DNA of 64,000 bases. Origin: Acanthochromis polyacanthus. Its lineage: Eukaryota; Chordata; Actinopteri; Pomacentridae. The stretch is from contig NC_067122.1 of assembly GCF_021347895.1 (NCBI RefSeq), positions 13,195,983 to 13,259,982 on the forward strand, given 5' to 3'. The notes below the pieces were generated by a model, which worked only from the letters and a program-made list of their open reading frames with translations, did not search any database and was not told the DNA's origin. Positions 1 to 9,826 of the stretch are shown here, in pieces (position 1 is the first letter of the stretch; every line of letters starts with the position of its first letter). The position numbers were made by a program, and so were the translations under genes.

Positions 1-454
1 AAAGCATCATTCAACTCCTTTTCTGAACAAAATTAAACTATCACGCTCAGCTACTTCAGCCAACAGGTTGTTTAAATAGAAAACAATGAGGAACATAAAA
101 ATCCACGATGGTAAAAAGCTGGAAATTATGTAAGACAGGAATGCTGGTAGAAAACTGTTAATTGTGCATTTATTTTACAGATCAGTGCAGCTGATTATTT
201 CTAACTGACAGCTGCACAATAAAACTATCACGCTTCATATATTCAAACATGATATCGTATTGAAGTGCATGTAGGTCTGACACTGTTTCATAATGAAGGA
301 AATCACTTTAATTTGCGGCCAAATCACAGGGAAACTAATGTTGCTGATTGAATATTCTCTGCATTAAATACAAATAAGCTGATCACTTTTCTTATTTGTG
401 TTCTCTCAGCTGCAGTACCAGCAGTTTAAACATATTGAAGTAAAGTGAAGTCGT
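1..454. other. Unannotated AT-rich DNA
   Basis: No open frame longer than chance, no splice-flanked exon and no repeat that I recognise. Confidence 0.4.
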
Positions 455-512
455 TGCATTGGCTGAGAATCAAACCCAGGCCTTCCACGTGACAAGTGAG
501 AATTCTACCACT
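455..512 (-). pseudogene. tRNA-Gly-derived pseudogene, 5' truncated
   Basis: Read on the minus strand, this stretch follows the eukaryotic tRNA-Gly(GCC) sequence from the D loop (AGTGGTAGAATTCTC) through the anticodon arm and the T arm (GGTTTGATTC, an internal B box) to the acceptor 3' half (CCAATGCA). The first 14 or so bases of the tRNA are missing and replaced by unrelated AT-rich sequence, so the acceptor stem cannot pair. The base in the middle of the anticodon reads T instead of C, giving GTC in the loop, and one anticodon-stem pair is lost. I infer a dead copy, either a retro-inserted tRNA fragment or the head of an old SINE. Confidence 0.7.
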
Positions 513-604
513 AATGTTTAAACTGTATATGGACAATACACCGCTATTTCTGTTGCACAGCACGCACACTTCTGCTTTTGACATTGTAAAGCATGCCAAA
601 CGCG

Positions 605-683
605 CAATCTGATTACTTGATTAAATCACCAGAATAATCGCTAGAATACTCAATTACTAAAATAGTTGATAGCTGTAGCCCTG
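605..683 (-). mobile_element. hAT-type MITE end remnant
   Basis: On the minus strand the segment begins CAGGGCTACAGCTATC and continues with alternating GATTA/TAATC-like words (TTTTAGTAATTGAGTATTC). This is the pattern of the short teleost hAT-like MITEs whose ends read CAGGGCTGCAAC. Only one end is seen and no target duplication was found, so it is a fragment. The family is from memory, not a search. Confidence 0.45.
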
Positions 684-2522
684 TTGAAAACCTCTCTGAG
701 TGTAAATATCATTTATTTATCTCTGTTGGTAATGAGCTGATAAATGTGCAAAGGATATTCAAAAGGCATATTTGTCTCTAAACCATTCTGGTGCAGTTCA
801 TACTGTGATAGAGGAAGGTCAAATGAAAGATGGATGCTCCATTTGACAATCCATGACCTCATTTGGTCTTTGAGGCGCCATCACAGTTCATTGTCCCAAC
901 AATTGCTTTTGGCCAATCTTGGTCTAGCTGAATATGACTTTGCACAGATTTATTACATAGATTTTAAAAAACCCCACTGGTTAAAATCTAGCTACCTTGA
1001 AAACATGTCCATGTTTTGGTTTTTATATTCTAGACGACACGTCATTGGCAAAATAAGCATTCACCACCATGGCTGAACGTTTGCACCTTGAAGCTGCGGT
1101 GTATAGATGACAGGCTTGACTTCAGGGGTTTCATACATAAGAAACCTCAGGAACCAATTCTGTCGGCTTGCAGGGTGAGACTTTTCATTTCACTCTCCTA
1201 CTTTGGCATTGTTTTGTAACTGAACCCACATCACTGAACTGCTCCAGTATAAAAACATGCAATTGTGTAGGTTTAAAAGGTTTCACAGTGTTTGAGAAGA
1301 GAGGCAGGTGAGCTGGTGTGCTTGAGGAGGAGTGGAGAGGAAGGCAAAGTCTTCAAAGATGAAGCAAAGGTGTTGAGTTACATCTACGTCATACTGTTGC
1401 AGGAAGGGACAATTTTCATGAGGAAAACTGTTTTTAATCAATGACTGGAGAGGAACTTTAAATGCTTGAATGACTGACTTTGGCAAAACAGAACTGTACC
1501 AGTCATTTTAACCACCTCATCTCTGGAGGAATAATGTGGATGCTGCGTGTATTCTGCTAAAACTGCAAAGATGAGGAAATGGTTTCCTGAGAGACATCAT
1601 TTGGTTCAAAACACTCACACCATTTCACACTGGCTACACTTACTCCTAAACCGTCTTTTTCTTCTTGTGTTTCGCACCCTCTGACATGCAATTTTTGACC
1701 AAAAGAAAAAAGACACAACCTGGAAACAAAAACACGACTCCAAATTGCTACAGCCTGAAAAAGTCTGACAATCGCTGTATGCAGCTGATTTAAAGCATGA
1801 ATACACCCTGAAATAATGCACTGTATGTCCCAACATGTCAAAAAAAATGTTGAGTTTCATGCTGATAGAAGAAACTGTTCAGAGTTCAAGAAAAAAAATA
1901 ACCTGAAATTGAAAATAATCAACTCTTGGTGTGAAGTATAGATTTATGGACACTGCTGCCAACTGGAGTCTAAAAGGAATTTCTTCTCGTGTTTCTCAGG
2001 TTTGACATTTATCGTTGATCATTCTTGTGAATATTTTTCTTTTATTTAATAGAACTGGAGTAGCTCAGTGGCGTATACATCATTTTAATTGGGCCAGTTA
2101 CTCGTGGGGACACAAGAAAACTTTCCAACGAATCACTAAATGGACCAAAAAATGCAAATCTGCAGGAGTTTTTTTTAGAAGTGTTCAGATTAGGTTTTTC
2201 CTGCAAGCCTACTGACAATATATTCAAACTTTTCCACGTTTAAAACCAAATGTGGGAAACAGAATGTGTCAGCAGTGCAGTGAAGAGTCTAAAAGTAAAA
2301 AATAACTTGCCTTGTTACATCCCTAATTGGGTTAGTGTTTTTGCTAATGTTCATCTCCAAAGATGCCACTCAGAAATAGTTTTTCAGTGATTCTGCCACT
2401 GACCTATTTTCTAAATATGAAAATGAAGTTTATAATCAAGTAGTCATTATCTAATTCAATTAATGCATTACATTTAAGAGGAAGAGACGCTCTGCCTCCC
2501 CTACAACTACCTCTCCCTCTCA
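684..2522. other. Intergenic or intronic DNA, no gene seen
   Basis: Small open frames here (the largest is 117 codons or less) lack codon bias, recognisable domains or splice context. No repeat family was recognised. The right edge is the TA target of the first Tc1-like insertion. Confidence 0.5.
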
Positions 2523-2524
2523 TA

Positions 2525-2738
2525 CACACGTGGACAAAATTGTTGGTACCCCTCAGTTAAAGAAGGAAAAACCCACAATTCTCACTGAAATCACTTGAAA
2601 CTCACAAAAGTAACAATAAATAAAAATTTATTGAAAATTAAATAATCAAAAACAGCCATTACTTTTGAATTGTTGATTAACATAATTATTAAAAACAAAC
2701 AAACTAATGAAACAGGCCTGGACAAAAATGATGGTACC
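2525..2738 (+). repeat. Left IR/DR of Tc1-like copy 1
   Basis: The outer transposase-binding repeat lies at about 2530-2550 and the inner one at 2718-2738, with AT-rich sequence between. The whole segment is complementary to 3946-4158. In the Tc1 family such paired sites bind the N-terminal HTH domains of the transposase. The terminal bases CACACGTGG differ at one position from the right end. Confidence 0.9.
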
Positions 2739-2844
2739 TCTATAAAAGATTGAAAACTATTTGACCAGAGTGACATGATTAACTCAGGTGTGTCATTTAA
2801 TTGACATCACAGGTGTTTCCAAACTCATAATCAGTCAGTCTGCC

Positions 2845-2853
2845 TATTTAAAG
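2845..2853 (+). promoter_or_regulatory. TATA-like box of the transposase gene, copy 1
   Basis: TATTTAAAG lies about 54 bases upstream of the transposase ATG at 2907. The same word sits at 46222-46230 in copy 2. The position suits an internal promoter, but activity is inferred. Confidence 0.45.
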
Positions 2854-2906
2854 GGAGACAAGTAGTCACCCTGCTGTTTGGTGAAAAGGTGTGTACCACA
2901 CTGAAC

Positions 2907-3939
2907 ATGGACAACAGAAAGCGAAGGAGAGAATTGTCCCAGGACATCCGAAAAAAAATTATAGACAAACATCTTCAAGGTAAAGGCTATAAGACCATCT
3001 CTAAACAGCTTGAAGTTCCTGTGACAACAGTGGCTCATATTATTCAGAAGTTCAAGACCCACGGGACAGTAGCCAACCTCCCTGGACGTGGCCGCAAGAG
3101 GAAAATTGATGACAAATTGAAGAGACGGATCGTTCGAATTGTATCCAAAGAGCCCAGAGCAACCTCCAAAGAAATTAAAGGTGAACTCCAAGGCCAAGGT
3201 ACATCAGTGTCAGATCGCACCATTCGTCGTTGTTTGAGCCAAAGTGGACTTCATGGGAGACGACCAAGGAGGACACCACTGCTGAAAAAAAGTCATAAAA
3301 AGCCAGAATGGAATTTGCAAAAATGCATGTTGACAAGCCACAAAGCTTCTGGGAGAATGTCCTTTGGACAGATGAGACCAAACTGGAGCTTTTTGGTAAG
3401 GCACATCAACTCTATGTTCATAGACTCAAAAACCAAGCATACGAAGAAAAGAACACTGTCCCTACGGTGAAACATGGAGGAGGCTCAGTAATGTTTGGGG
3501 CTGCTTTGCTGCATCTGGCACAGGGTGTCTTGAAAGTGTGCAAGGTACGATGAAATCTGAAGACTATCAAGGCATTCTGGAGAGAAATGTGCTGCCTGGT
3601 GTCAGAAAGCTTGGTCTCAGTCACAGGTCATGGGTCTTCCAACAGGACAACGATCCAAAACACACAGCCAAAAACACCCAAGAATGGCTGAGAGAAAAGC
3701 GTTGGACTATTCTAAAGTGGCCTTCTATGAGCCCAGATCTGAATCCCATTGAACATATGTGGAAGGAGCTGAAACATGCCATTTGGAGAAGACACCCATC
3801 AAACCTGAGACAACTGGAGCTGTTTGCTCATGAGGAGTGGGCCAAAATACCTGTTGACAGCTGCAGAACGCTCATTGACAAATACAGAAATCGTTTAATT
3901 GCAGTGATTGCCTCAAAAGGTTGTGCAACAAAATATTAA
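2907..3939 (+). pseudogene. Tc1-like transposase, two frameshifts
   Basis: DDE transposase that would cut and paste its own element. The reading frame opens at ATG 2907 (an upstream in-frame GTG at 2889 is not a plausible eukaryotic start). It encodes the N-terminal paired-type HTH region and the basic GRGRKRK linker, then loses frame at an A run (3297-3301), one base shorter than in copy 2. A second frame carries the first catalytic Asp ([11 protein letters not shown]) until a T run (3493-3495), again one base shorter. A third frame carries QQDNDPKHT and SPDLNPIE and ends at TAA 3937-3939. Where copy 2 deviates, this copy keeps the family-typical DPKH and EEWAKIP residues. Both breaks are single-base homopolymer differences, so an assembly error should be excluded before calling it dead. 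Confidence 0.9.
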
Positions 3940-3945
3940 GTTATG

Positions 3946-4158
3946 GGTACCATCATTTTTGTCCAGCCCTATTTCATTAGTTTGTTTTTTTAAATAATTA
4001 TGTTAATCAACAATTCAAAAGTGATGGCTGATTTTGATTATTTAATTTTCAATAAATTTTTATTTATTGTTACTTTTGTGAGTTTCAAGTGATTTCAGTG
4101 AGAATTGTGGGTTTTTCCTTCTTTAACTGAGGGGTACCAACAATTTTGTCCACGTCTG
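3946..4158 (-). repeat. Right IR/DR of Tc1-like copy 1
   Basis: Reverse complement of the left end. The inner repeat is at 3946-3966 and the outer one at 4133-4153. It starts only 6 bases after the transposase stop, so the 3' UTR and any polyadenylation signal (AATAAA at about 4050) lie inside the inverted repeat. Confidence 0.9.
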
Positions 4159-4160
4159 TA

Positions 4161-4676
4161 TATGCACACAAACAATAATCAGGCTTGTGAGTTCCCAGCT
4201 CCATCTGATGACCGATTCTCTGATATTTTCAGTTCTGACTCATGATCTTTCCCTGACTGGAGGCAAGGACAGCAGGGAACCTTGGTGCGATTCTCTGCCC
4301 TTCACTTCAATGCAATCCACTTCGGCTCACTCTCGATTTGCCAATGAACAGAAACACAGCAGATGACCAGAGAACATTGATGGACACGTTTGCACAATTT
4401 TCGTGTCCACTGTTGTGATGCTCACATGCTGTCAAAGTCTGCATGTGTGATAGTTTTGGATTCTTAAAACAACTTATTAGAACAGCCTCATTCCTTTTTC
4501 TACTGGACATCCAACTGTGAGCAAATGCATATTGCACAACTTGAGCGCTGTCAGATAATAACATCACACTCCAGATGGGGGAGCAAGCTGCAAATCAGAG
4601 CTGACAATATGATAACACAATAGTCTTCATATTTTCCAATTGCAATTCTGGTGTTAGTAGAATTGCAGCAAACTAC
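4161..4676. other. Unannotated DNA between mobile elements
   Basis: No gene, splice-flanked exon or recognisable repeat in about 500 bases. Confidence 0.4.
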
Positions 4677-4966
4677 ACTGTAAAAAACAAAACAAACAAA
4701 ACAAAACTTGTGACAGCCTGGCAGCAACCGCGTCTATTAAAACGTAAAAAAGAAATGATGGAATATTGTAATTTACACATACTGGAAAGACCGTGAAAAT
4801 AACAGCAAATATTTGTCAAAAAATGAAATTTTTTAATGAAGTAAGAAATAAAACTGTTTAAGTTTACAGTCCCACGTAAAGGAGCCCATTACTTTTTGGA
4901 AAAATGCACATTTGGATGTGCACATAATGCACAGTTTTGGTCTGTTTTGTTTGTTTGTTTTACAGT
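4677..4966. mobile_element. Possible MITE with ACTGTAAAA ends
   Basis: Starts ACTGTAAAAAACAAAACAAA and ends with its imperfect inverse (TTTGTTTGTTTTACAGT), a 290-bp unit with about 25-bp terminal inverted repeats and a non-coding AT-rich interior. Ends of this type are common in teleost MITEs. I see no clear target duplication, and poly-(CAAA) sequence can mimic inverted repeats, so confidence is moderate. Confidence 0.4.
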
Positions 4967-4992
4967 CAACATGTAAATGAATGGTGTAGTGA

Positions 4993-5225
4993 AGTACTGA
5001 GTAACTGTTTGACTGGCTGTATGCTATGAAAAACCAAGATTTGGAAATTTGTGTTTCTTGTGCCTGAACTCGTTATTTTTTAAAGATGTTATTTAATTTT
5101 GCTATTTTTTATTTTATTATTTGGAAATACCAGAATTTGCACATTATTTTAAATTTTTGTCTGTCTGATCACATCATTTCTAAAGATATAAATCAGACAT
5201 TACAGTCAAACAGTTACTCAGTACT
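4993..5225. repeat. 23-bp perfect inverted repeat, 187-bp spacer
   Basis: The arms 4993-5015 and 5203-5225 are exact reverse complements; the left arm begins AGTACTGAGTAACTG. The right arm is the inner edge of the hAT-like end at 5203-5378, so the left arm may be a leftover of the opposite subterminal region of the same element. Confidence 0.7.
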
Positions 5226-5378
5226 TTCAGTACTTGAGTAGTCTTTCCACCAAATACTTTTACTCTTACTTGAGTAATTTTTTGAATGACTACTTTTTAC
5301 TTCTACTTGAGCAATATTATTCTGAAGTAACATTACTCTTACTTGAGTACGATTTTTTGGCTACTCTGTCCACCTCTG
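5203..5378 (-). mobile_element. hAT (Tol2-like) terminal fragment
   Basis: On the minus strand it opens CAGAGGTGGACAGAGTAGCC and continues with repeated ACTCAAGTA / TTACTT words. This terminal and subterminal pattern is typical of teleost hAT elements related to Tol2 and their non-autonomous derivatives. Only one terminus is present; the matching end and the 8-bp duplication were not found. No transposase sequence is visible nearby. Confidence 0.65.
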
Positions 5379-6247
5379 GTTGTGCTGTCTTTGAACTTAA
5401 ATGATTAAGTTGAAAATTGAAATCAGTTGGGTTTTGAAAAACAGAGTCAGAGTGAGCACTCTTTGTTTTGGTTTGGTGTCAGAAATGATGGCGGTGTGAG
5501 CGCTTTTACCGCTCTGACCTATCTTTGAAATTGCTACGTGCCTCATGCTTGTCTCTGACAGCCACAACGGACACAGCTAACCTTTGCTGCAAATGTTTTA
5601 TCACGCTTCTGCCTTGGAAATTATTTGTCTGCGAGTACAATGTGTACATAAGCACCAAATAAGACTGCCATGTTAGAAGTTTATGTTGTTATAATTAGTT
5701 ATGTAGTTAAACCGTGTCATACAGTGCAGAGTTAGCAATCGGCTTCAGCATGTGTAATACGTGTGTTCATGAATATGTCAGCACTCATATATTGATTTAT
5801 TTTCTTTTCTCTGTTGTCTGTTTCAGTTTTACAAAGAAAAAAGAGAAAACTGTCGCTCAAGTAAAGCACAGAAAAGCAAGCCCTGTGTGGTTATTTGAAG
5901 ACTTTAAAATGTTAGCTAGCTGTCTAGCTGCGCACTAGAACACGCGCTGCAAGGGCAGCATATTGGTCTCATTTGAATACAGTAAAAATTATAATTTTAT
6001 GCTCAAATGTTGTGGCAGAATGAATTACCATTTACAACAACATAGTTTTTTCTGTAAAATAACAGTAAATTGTTTTGAAAAATTACGTTAAACTTTTAAA
6101 ATCTTTCATTTTTATGGCGTAGACACTGCATTTCAACTATAGTTTGTGTTTTTTTCTAACTTTAAATTAGAAGTTTTTGTTGGGCTGATGTGTCCGGTGC
6201 CTAAAAGGCCTTTTTCACAGCCAACATTTTGACTTGTCCGAGAACAA
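5379..6247. other. AT-rich DNA with MITE-like scraps
   Basis: No gene seen. The part around 5985-6100 has repeated ACAGTAAA / CTGTAAA words similar to the ends at 4677-4966 and may be further decayed MITE sequence. Confidence 0.35.
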
Positions 6248-6533
6248 CAGGGATGTGATTTTTCCACGAATTCGCGGAATTCTGCTTTTTTACAGGGATG
6301 GGAATTTACCGCGGATCCGCGGATTTCCGCCGATTTCATTTATTTGAACGCTGATTTCACAAGTTTGAACACTTTATTGTCGCTGATACTCCCGCGCGAT
6401 GGTAACGACGTTAACAATAGCTTGTTAACGACGATTGTAAACGGCCCAGCGATTAGAAGTCGCTGCGCCGCCGCCGCCGCAACCCCCCCCAACAACTTTC
6501 CGCTAGAATCAGAACTTGCTGATCCCATCCCTG
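6248..6533 (+). mobile_element. hAT-like non-autonomous element
   Basis: The left side has two related ends in tandem: 6248-6292 starts CAGGGATGTGATTTTTCC and 6293-6337 starts CAGGGATGGGAATTTACC. The right end reads TCCCATCCCTG, the inverse of CAGGGATGGGA. The interior is unusually GC/CpG-rich for this window, with a CCG run and a C8 run. A perfect 14-bp palindrome, CCGCGGATCCGCGG, lies at 6309-6322. No convincing target duplication; GAACA occurs close to both edges. The open frames crossing it are explained by GC content. Confidence 0.55.
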
Positions 6534-7029
6534 GAACAGGTGTTTGTAATAAAATTGACAATGGTGGTGTTCTATTCAAGTATCTCAGTAAATCATTACA
6601 GTGTGACAGCAAGCTAAATGGAACACAGCCGTCATTCAGTTTGCTATTTACATCTGAGCTTTTCTTGTTGTGACATGTTCAAACATCCTGAGAGAAAGTG
6701 TCTATTAAGTTTAGAACGTCAAAGGTTCAGAAGCTATGGATGGCCTGTGTTGGTTCTTTGTATGACAAACACCAAACTGAAGCACGGCACCTGTTGTAGT
6801 GGATTTGCAGCACTGCTGACAGAAAGTATGACTTGTAGCAGCATGTGGATTATTCTTATCTTTGAGTCGTATGTGAGTTGTAAGAACTGTTGTCCTTCGT
6901 GCCTTCCAAACACATGCAAGACGCTGAAGTGCAGCATATTACAACATGCTGCCTCTAGCTGTTGTGACATTCAAACAACCAATTATTTATTAAATGAATT
7001 GTAGAACAAAACAAGCCACAGACCAGAAA
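6534..7029. other. Unannotated DNA
   Basis: Contains a 128-codon open frame (6618-7004, +) that is Cys-rich and matches no family I know. It has no good splice or start context, and I treat it as chance. Confidence 0.4.
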
Positions 7030-7600
7030 AATAAATAACTCTGATAATCTCATTACAATGCAATGCCTTTGTGTGGGGGTTACTTTGACATGCACCTCCC
7101 AACTAGACATTTTTGCAGACCCTTCCATGGCAATAGCCCTCCACATGACAGCAGCCTCCACCAACTGGGCAATACATTTCACCACACCACAAGAGCTGCT
7201 CAGGAACAGCTCGAGGAACATGACGAAGAGCCCAGGATGTTCACCAGACAGATCATAATTTATTCAAAAATCAAGTTCGATCCATGGAGGCCCCACCTCA
7301 TATCCCACAAGTCCTAAAGCAGAGGTATTTAATTCAAATTCAAAGAACCTGTCAAATTTAAAATCCTGTTACAATTTACTGACTACAGGTCCAGGTCCGT
7401 ATAAGATGGCATCTGTGTCTGGATCCGGACTGCGGTCCACCAGTTAGTGATCCCTGTCCTAAAGGATCCACTGCGATCATCCTCAGGAAACTCCTAGAGG
7501 TCCTGTATCCATTCCACAGTGGGCCTGAGTTGTTTTGATGACAGGGATCTATCCTCTATTAGGCAGGTGGTTTTAATGTTGTGGCGGATGGATGTATTCA
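7030..7600 (+). mobile_element. Remnant of a second Tc1/mariner family
   Basis: The right end reads TTAGGCAGGTGGTTTTAATG followed by TTGTGGCGGATGG, the well-known 3' end of a teleost Tc1/mariner repeat. The left part holds the matching CTGATAATCTCATTACAATG. Between them are decayed transposase pieces, for example AAGTTCGATCCATGGAGGCC, followed by CCCCACCT, from the region after the last catalytic Glu. The gene is broken by indels and stops, so it is a fossil. This family differs in sequence from the 1.63-kb elements at 2.5 and 45.9 kb. A sister remnant lies at 37134-37520. Confidence 0.7.
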
Positions 7601-8329
7601 TGCTGAGATAATTGGATAATAAACCATGGTTAAAATTCCTTTTTAACAAAAATGTCCGAAATTAATAGTTTGTATTGTCTTTGGGCTAAAAATTATTTCA
7701 GTTTTATTTTTTACACAGATTCAAATATAATTAACTAATAAATTATAAAATCATTTGGGCCTGCCCTTTTAATATTTTTTTCAATATTTATTATCAAGAT
7801 TTGTTGGACAAGTGTGGTGTCGAATTTGACTGATAACGTTGAACTGAGAGAATGTGGACAAAATAGACCACTGCAGCTCGTCTGAACAACATCTGTGAAC
7901 ACTGCAGTGACTCAACGCATGAATTAACATAAATCAACAACTTTGCAGTTCATCGTAAATGTATTTAGGTTTTTATTTTTCCCTTGGAAAAAATCAACTG
8001 CAATACCCGACAAGCAAATGAGCTGGGTGGCAGAATAGGTTCAGGAAACCAGAAAGACTCAGTTTTTCATGAATTGAATCCGAATAGACCTGAAGTGCAA
8101 GACACAACACTATCTCTTTTTCACACCCACACTTTGACACATGCACATCTCTAAACCTTTTACAGCCATCACTCTTTCAGAGCATGATATGAACTTTGTT
8201 ATTTATCACACCCTTCTCTCCTGTTTCTCATTTCCTCTCCATGACAACTATCCAGTCCGAAGCGTATCGTATCCATCCAGCTTGAACACCATTTTTACAT
8301 GACAATCTTTTTTTTTCCACATCTCTTTC
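7601..8329. other. Unannotated AT-rich DNA
   Basis: No gene, exon or repeat that I recognise. Confidence 0.4.
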
Positions 8330-8660
8330 AACACTTCATGTCTCTCATATCCACCATCCCCTTTTCTCCTCCTCCTCCCCCTCATCTCCCCTTTCCTATC
8401 TGAACCATTTCTCTCCATCTACCAGCACCATTCTCCACTTTACTAATCTCCCCACTGCCTGCAGCTAAATGAATCACCCTCTCAATTTCTTGTTTGCATT
8501 TCTCTCCATCCCAGGTTGCTCCATTCCCATTTTCACTTTCCATCATTCCCCCCCAACGTGTCCACACCTTCCTCAGATTCTGCCTGTCTTTTACACCTGC
8601 CCTGCTTCCTTAATCCTTTCCTTGTCCTTCTTGCCTCTCCTCCCTCCCAATCCCTACCTA
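8330..8660. repeat. Pyrimidine-rich low-complexity tract
   Basis: The plus strand is strongly C/T-biased over about 330 bases, with many CTCC and CCCATC runs. The open frames on both strands here (60-70 codons) are products of this composition. Such tracts can form triplex DNA or act as polypyrimidine signals, but there is no specific evidence of either. Confidence 0.5.
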
Positions 8661-9826
8661 CGTGGTGAGCAGAAAGGCTGGTAGGAGAGCATATAATTTC
8701 TCAGAGGAGGTGCTGTCAGTTGACTGCTCTCCAGGCTAAGAGCTGCTCTCCTTGCCCCTGGGTTCACGGAGTCACGGCTCTGTTCCGCTCCGGGATTATG
8801 CAGATCTTAATTCCCGACCTGCCACCTGAGGGTGGCAGGGCATGAAATAAGGAAAGGGTTCACTGCAAATAAAAGTTTTTGCCACCAAGAGGGGGAGAGA
8901 GGGAGGAGGAGTGCAGGGAGGTATGAGGAAGGAGAGCCTGATTGTGAGTGGATGGAAGCAAGAAATATGAAGTATGTTGGATCAACAGCAAGTAAGAGGG
9001 AATGAGAAAAGGGAGGGAAGGGAGGTTTTCTATGTCACCAAGCACGGTGAACACACACTGACTGGTCCTTTCACATGTTTCTACAATATTGAATCACCTC
9101 TGCATAGGTACATTATTTCTTGTTTTTTTCGAAACATGAATACGTTTGTTTTCATTCTGAAATACATCTTTGAGGGTGGATCACATGCTGTTAAATTGCT
9201 AATCACACCACGAATATCTCATCAAACACATGGAGTCTTAACGTTGCCATTTAACCACAAATCAAACCTGCAACGCAACCGGAAAATCCACAGGTAGTTT
9301 GTGAATATGGCAGGTTTTTTGGGGGGCACTTAAGGACACGGTTTGGTATTTATTGTATTTTTTCTCCCATGACAAATTACGCACGTTAGCTTATTACTGA
9401 TCTTCGCTGGCAGTTTACAAACTGCGACCACAATATCAAATCGTGGTTTTCCAGTTCGTGACATGTTTGCTCTGTGCGTAAAAAGCTGTGCGTATTTTTT
9501 GCGTAATTGTGCCAACGTTGGCTCGTTTGTCCCTCTTTGAGAGAAGTAATTTTTCTCACCATTTTTTTTAAGATTCGTGCGATTCATTAGTTGAAAATAT
9601 TCCGACATTCTACGTTCGCACCAGCATTAGGATGGTTTGCGCACATTGGAAGTTCATCCACAGAACCACGTCAACTAATCAACTTAAAAAGTCAGTAAAA
9701 CGACACATGTGATGTACAGACAGTAGCGTCGATTCAAACCCCGGAAAAGTTTCTGTCGAGCAGCTGATGAGAGAGGAAATAAGTCACAGACACACAGAGA
9801 GAATAATAAATGCCAGTGCGCCTCAC
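8661..9826. other. Possible intron 1 of the candidate minus-strand gene
   Basis: If the exon at 9827 is real, this is the start of its first intron. The part 8690-8850 has balanced composition and a compact hairpin (GCCACC/GGTGGC at about 8821-8837) and could be a conserved non-coding element. The part 9370-9650 has more CpG than its surroundings, as expected just downstream of a promoter. Confidence 0.3.

Larger units (their letters stand above)
2525..4158 (+). mobile_element. Tc1-like transposon, copy 1 (IR/DR type)
   Basis: A 1634-bp element flanked by TA dinucleotides at 2523-2524 and 4159-4160, the target duplication of Tc1/mariner insertion. The inverted repeats are about 213 bp (2525-2738 and 3946-4158). 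Each carries an outer direct repeat (GGACAAAATTGTTGGTACC, from 2532) and a diverged inner one (GGACAAAAATGATGGTACC, from 2720). This is the IR/DR layout of Sleeping Beauty-like fish elements; the transposase style reminds me of the flatfish Passport group, but I cannot confirm that. The interior holds a TATA-like box and one transposase gene, frameshifted here. It is nearly identical to 45903-47537, with about 20 differences by eye, so both insertions are young. Confidence 0.95.

Noticed and set aside
6618..7004. 128-codon Cys-rich frame
   Set aside because: No signal peptide, spacing pattern or splice context; cysteines reflect TGT/TGC-rich sequence.
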